7,696 bases of DNA from Pseudomonadota bacterium (GTDB taxonomy: Bacteria > Pseudomonadota > Alphaproteobacteria > Rhizobiales > Xanthobacteraceae): the NCBI GenBank assembly GCA_023449855.1, contig JAEXHR010000002.1, positions 1 through 7,696 on the forward strand. Direction: 5' to 3'. The notes under the pieces are model-generated. The model did no database searches and was not told where the DNA came from. It saw only the letters and a list, made by a program, of their open reading frames with translations. Shown here piece after piece: positions 6,270-7,696 of the stretch. The position numbers were made by a program, and so were the translations under genes. The number at the start of each line of letters is the position of its first letter. The stretch's first letter is position 1.

Positions 6270-6836
6270 TTACGATTTGCAGGCAGGGCTCGGCGGCCAA
6301 TACACGCGGACCGTGGCATTCGCCGTGGTCGGCGTCATGATCGCCGCAGGAGAGAGCGCAACGGTCAGAGCAGTTGCCGCGCCATCGATAGTCAGCACGT
6401 CGACGCCGCCGGTGGCCGGCAAGGGATGCGGAATGGCGATGCGTTGCGGAACCGATGACACCGGGAAGGGCGGCGACCGATACTTGCTCGTGACCAGGCG
6501 AATCGTGCCGCTGTTGACGCCGCCGTTGGAGACGACGGTGACGAATCCCATGGGATAGCTGCATTCGCGGCGGTCGGATTGCGCGGCGCGGGCCGCATCG
6601 CCATCGAGAGTCGCGATGGCTTGGATTCGCTCCTGCGGCGCGACCAGGTTGATGGCGGGTGGCGCGCTCGGATTGTTGATGAGCATGGCGCCGGCCACCG
6701 CACCGATGGCGACCGCGCCACCCAAGGCGGCAGCTAGCGGCGGAACAGCCCCGCCGCGGCGACCGGCGGATGCTTCGGCATCGGACGATTCAGGCGGGAG
6801 ATCAGATGGTTGCCCGGCGCTCGCCCGATAGTCCAT
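6270..6836 (-). CDS. Unrecognised single-pass membrane protein (first gene of the AAA+ operon)
   Basis: I do not recognise this 188-residue protein. It has a polar, acidic 27-residue N-terminal tail ending in Arg26-Arg27, an Ala/Gly-rich membrane segment (about 28-53), and a C-terminal domain of about 130 residues that looks rich in beta strands (for example GFVTVVSNGGVNSGTIRLVT at 97-116 and GVDVLTIDGAATALTVALS at 144-162). Basic residues before the membrane segment place the C-terminal domain in the periplasm. Its two cysteines, Cys92 and Cys186, bracket that domain and could form a disulfide. The ATG at 6836 has GAGG 5 nt upstream (6845-6842). The stop TAA (6272-6270) is part of the ribosome site for the AAA+ gene, so the two are almost certainly co-translated. 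A substrate, adaptor or receptor for the ATPase is possible but unproven. Coding is supported by intact length, ribosome site and operon position rather than by homology. Confidence 0.8.
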   Translation of the reverse strand: MDYRASAGQPSDLPPESSDAEASAGRRGGAVPPLAAALGGAVAIGAVAGAMLINNPSAPPAINLVAPQERIQAIATLDGDAARAAQSDRRECSYPMGFVTVVSNGGVNSGTIRLVTSKYRSPPFPVSSVPQRIAIPHPLPATGGVDVLTIDGAATALTVALSPAAIMTPTTANATVRVYWPPSPACKS

Positions 6837-6873
6837 CGTCGCCTCGTAAACCCGCCGAACGCTTCAATCCAAT

Positions 6874-6913
6874 GATTGTATAATGATACTCCAAATGAGA
6901 TTGTAAGTCGATA
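6874..6913. repeat. Direct repeat GATTGTA-N4-GATA over the operon promoter
   Basis: GATTGTA-N4-GATA occurs at 6874-6888 and again at 6899-6913, matching at 11 of 11 fixed positions with a 25-bp period. The left copy covers the predicted -10 and the right copy the predicted -35. It may be a regulator binding site, or a chance result of low complexity in a short AT-rich stretch. Confidence 0.4.
6883..6911 (-). promoter_or_regulatory. Predicted promoter of the three-gene AAA+ operon
   Basis: In the AT-rich gap between the EVE gene and the operon, the minus strand reads TCGACT (6911-6906; 4 of 6 to the -35) and, 17 bp later, TATCAT (6888-6883; 5 of 6 to the -10). Transcription would begin near 6876, about 40 nt before the ATG at 6836. 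The local drop in GC content in an otherwise GC-rich window supports a promoter. The prediction is by eye. Confidence 0.5.
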
Positions 6914-6941
6914 TTATCACAACTTTATTTTGAGTGAGCGT

Positions 6942-7358
6942 TCACAGCCCGCCCATTTTGCAAAGCAGCTTCCATTCCTCGGCCGTGATCGGCGGCACCG
7001 ACAGGCGGGACTGCTTGATGATCGCGACATCAGCGAGTTTCGGCTCGGCCTTGATCGCTGCCAGCGACACCGGTTTCGGCAGGTCCTGGACGGCCTTGAC
7101 GTCAACGCAGACCCATGGCGTGCCCGGCTCGGCGGTGGGATCCGGGTGATGTTCCCTGACGATCTCGGCGATGCCGACGATCTCCTTGCCGATATTCGAA
7201 TGATAGAAGAAGGCGCGGTCGCCCTTCTTCATCTTCATCATGTTCAGCTTGGCGGTGTGGTTGCGAATGCCGGTCCATTCGGTGCCCTTGGCACCGGCGG
7301 CTTTCTGCTCGTCCCACGACCAGGCGTCGGGCTCCGATTTGATCAGCCAGTATTGCAT
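6942..7358 (-). CDS. EVE-domain (PUA-like) protein, THYN1-type
   Basis: The 138-residue product is a single EVE domain, formerly DUF55 and related in fold to PUA and YTH domains. It shows MQYWLIKSEP (1-10), WTGIRNHTAKLNMMKMKKGD (28-47), FFYHSN (50-55), VGIAEIV (61-67) and a C-terminal QSRLSVPPIT (116-125). EVE domains bind modified bases in DNA or RNA through an aromatic pocket; the stand-alone bacterial form has no settled cellular role. The full length matches the stand-alone family. The ATG at 7358 follows the gpsA TAG by 3 nt, and its ribosome site GGAAGG (7371-7366, 7 nt upstream) lies inside the end of gpsA, so the two genes are co-transcribed and probably translationally coupled. No convincing terminator was seen after its stop, so some read-through into the downstream operon is possible. 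Confidence 0.95.
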   Translation of the reverse strand: MQYWLIKSEPDAWSWDEQKAAGAKGTEWTGIRNHTAKLNMMKMKKGDRAFFYHSNIGKEIVGIAEIVREHHPDPTAEPGTPWVCVDVKAVQDLPKPVSLAAIKAEPKLADVAIIKQSRLSVPPITAEEWKLLCKMGGL

Positions 7359-7361
7359 TGT

Positions 7362-7696
7362 CTAACCTTCCGCCTTGAACGGCCGTGTCAGCAGGCCCTC
7401 GATCACCTGATCGACGCTCGCGCTGCCACCCAGAATCATTGCCACCGCTTTCGCCACCGGCATATCGACATTGCTGGCCTCCGCCAGTTCGATCAGCACC
7501 GGTGCGGTGAAGGCGCCTTCCGCGAGCTTGCCCGCCGGCGGCGGCTCGCCGCGGCCGAGCGCGACGCCGAGCGAAAAGTTTCGCGATTGCGCGCTGGAGC
7601 AGCTGAGAATGAGATCGCCGAGGCCGGAGAGACCGGAGATCGTTTCGGCTCGCGCCCCGCAGGCAACGCCAAGCCGCAGCAATTCGCTGAAACCGC
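7362..7696 (-). CDS. gpsA: Glycerol-3-phosphate dehydrogenase [NAD(P)+], C-terminal part (cut by the window edge)
   Basis: Only the last 110 residues are visible; the reading frame runs off the right edge, so the NAD(P)-binding Rossmann domain and the catalytic lysine lie outside. The visible part begins GFSELLRLGVACGA and contains SGLGDLILSCSSAQSRNFSLG-like substrate-domain sequence: the conserved Asp at 27 and the Ser-Arg-Asn triad at 37-39 that contacts substrate and cofactor in the family. The end, with MPVAKAVAMIL (74-84 of the visible part), is also typical. GpsA reduces dihydroxyacetone phosphate to sn-glycerol-3-phosphate for phospholipid synthesis in the cytosol. It leads into the EVE gene with a 3-nt gap. 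No frameshift or premature stop is seen. A TTG at 7682 is an internal leucine codon, not a start. Confidence 0.95.
   Translation of the reverse strand, partial: GFSELLRLGVACGARAETISGLSGLGDLILSCSSAQSRNFSLGVALGRGEPPPAGKLAEGAFTAPVLIELAEASNVDMPVAKAVAMILGGSASVDQVIEGLLTRPFKAEG

Noticed and set aside
6262..6564. N-terminal extension of the AAA+ protein to an ATG at 6564
   Set aside because: The extra residues are Arg/His-rich and overlap the upstream membrane-protein gene in another frame; the GTG at 6261 has a proper ribosome site.
6934..6945. GTGA-N4-TCAC inverted repeat at the EVE stop as a terminator
   Set aside because: The stem is only about 4 bp (10 of 12 symmetric overall) and no T-run follows on the minus strand.
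1..7696. CRISPR array, tRNA, rRNA, transposase, phage or defence genes
   Set aside because: No spaced repeat series, tRNA-like cloverleaf or transposase/integrase motifs were found in either strand by eye.

Overview
The window looks like chromosomal DNA from a GC-rich alphaproteobacterium, most likely of the Bradyrhizobium / Rhodopseudomonas / Nitrobacter group. The evidence is protein-level resemblance, strong GC bias at third codon positions, and the palindromic 'GTAGGG(T/C)GGGTT...AACCC' intergenic repeats common in that group. This placement is inferred from recognition, not from a search.

Layout from left to right. (a) Positions 1-30 hold a repeat hairpin just beyond the stop of acs. 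(b) acs (acetyl-CoA synthetase, minus, 38-1984) is complete. (c) A 223-bp divergent promoter region separates acs from a plus-strand, poxvirus-type DNA topoisomerase IB (2208-3344). It has a sigma70-like promoter for acs and a possible EcfG (general stress) promoter for the topoisomerase. (d) A nested inverted repeat (3357-3461) lies between the convergent topoisomerase gene and a minus-strand methyltransferase (3458-4144). The methyltransferase resembles the METTL20/ETF-beta lysine methyltransferase family and takes its stop codon from the repeat. (e) Three tightly coupled minus-strand genes follow, transcribed from the 6.9-kb end: an unrecognised single-pass membrane protein (6270-6836), a membrane-anchored CbxX/CfqX-type AAA+ ATPase (5140-6261) and a single-pass TPR protein (4228-5136). 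(f) An AT-rich 105-bp promoter region with a direct repeat lies upstream of them. (g) An EVE-domain protein (6942-7358) sits directly behind the 3' end of gpsA (7362 to the window edge), also on the minus strand.

The outer genes are housekeeping: acetate activation, glycerol-3-phosphate synthesis for phospholipids, a PUA-like nucleic-acid-binding protein, and a probable modifier of the electron-transfer flavoprotein. The least explained part is the three-gene block at 4228-6836. Its predicted topology is a membrane-tethered cytosolic AAA+ motor encoded between two proteins whose soluble domains probably face the periplasm, each of which has a pair of cysteines. The AAA+ domain is of the CbbX/EccA type, but no RuBisCO or ESX genes are visible. 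It is the best candidate here for an undescribed system, though its function cannot be read from the sequence.
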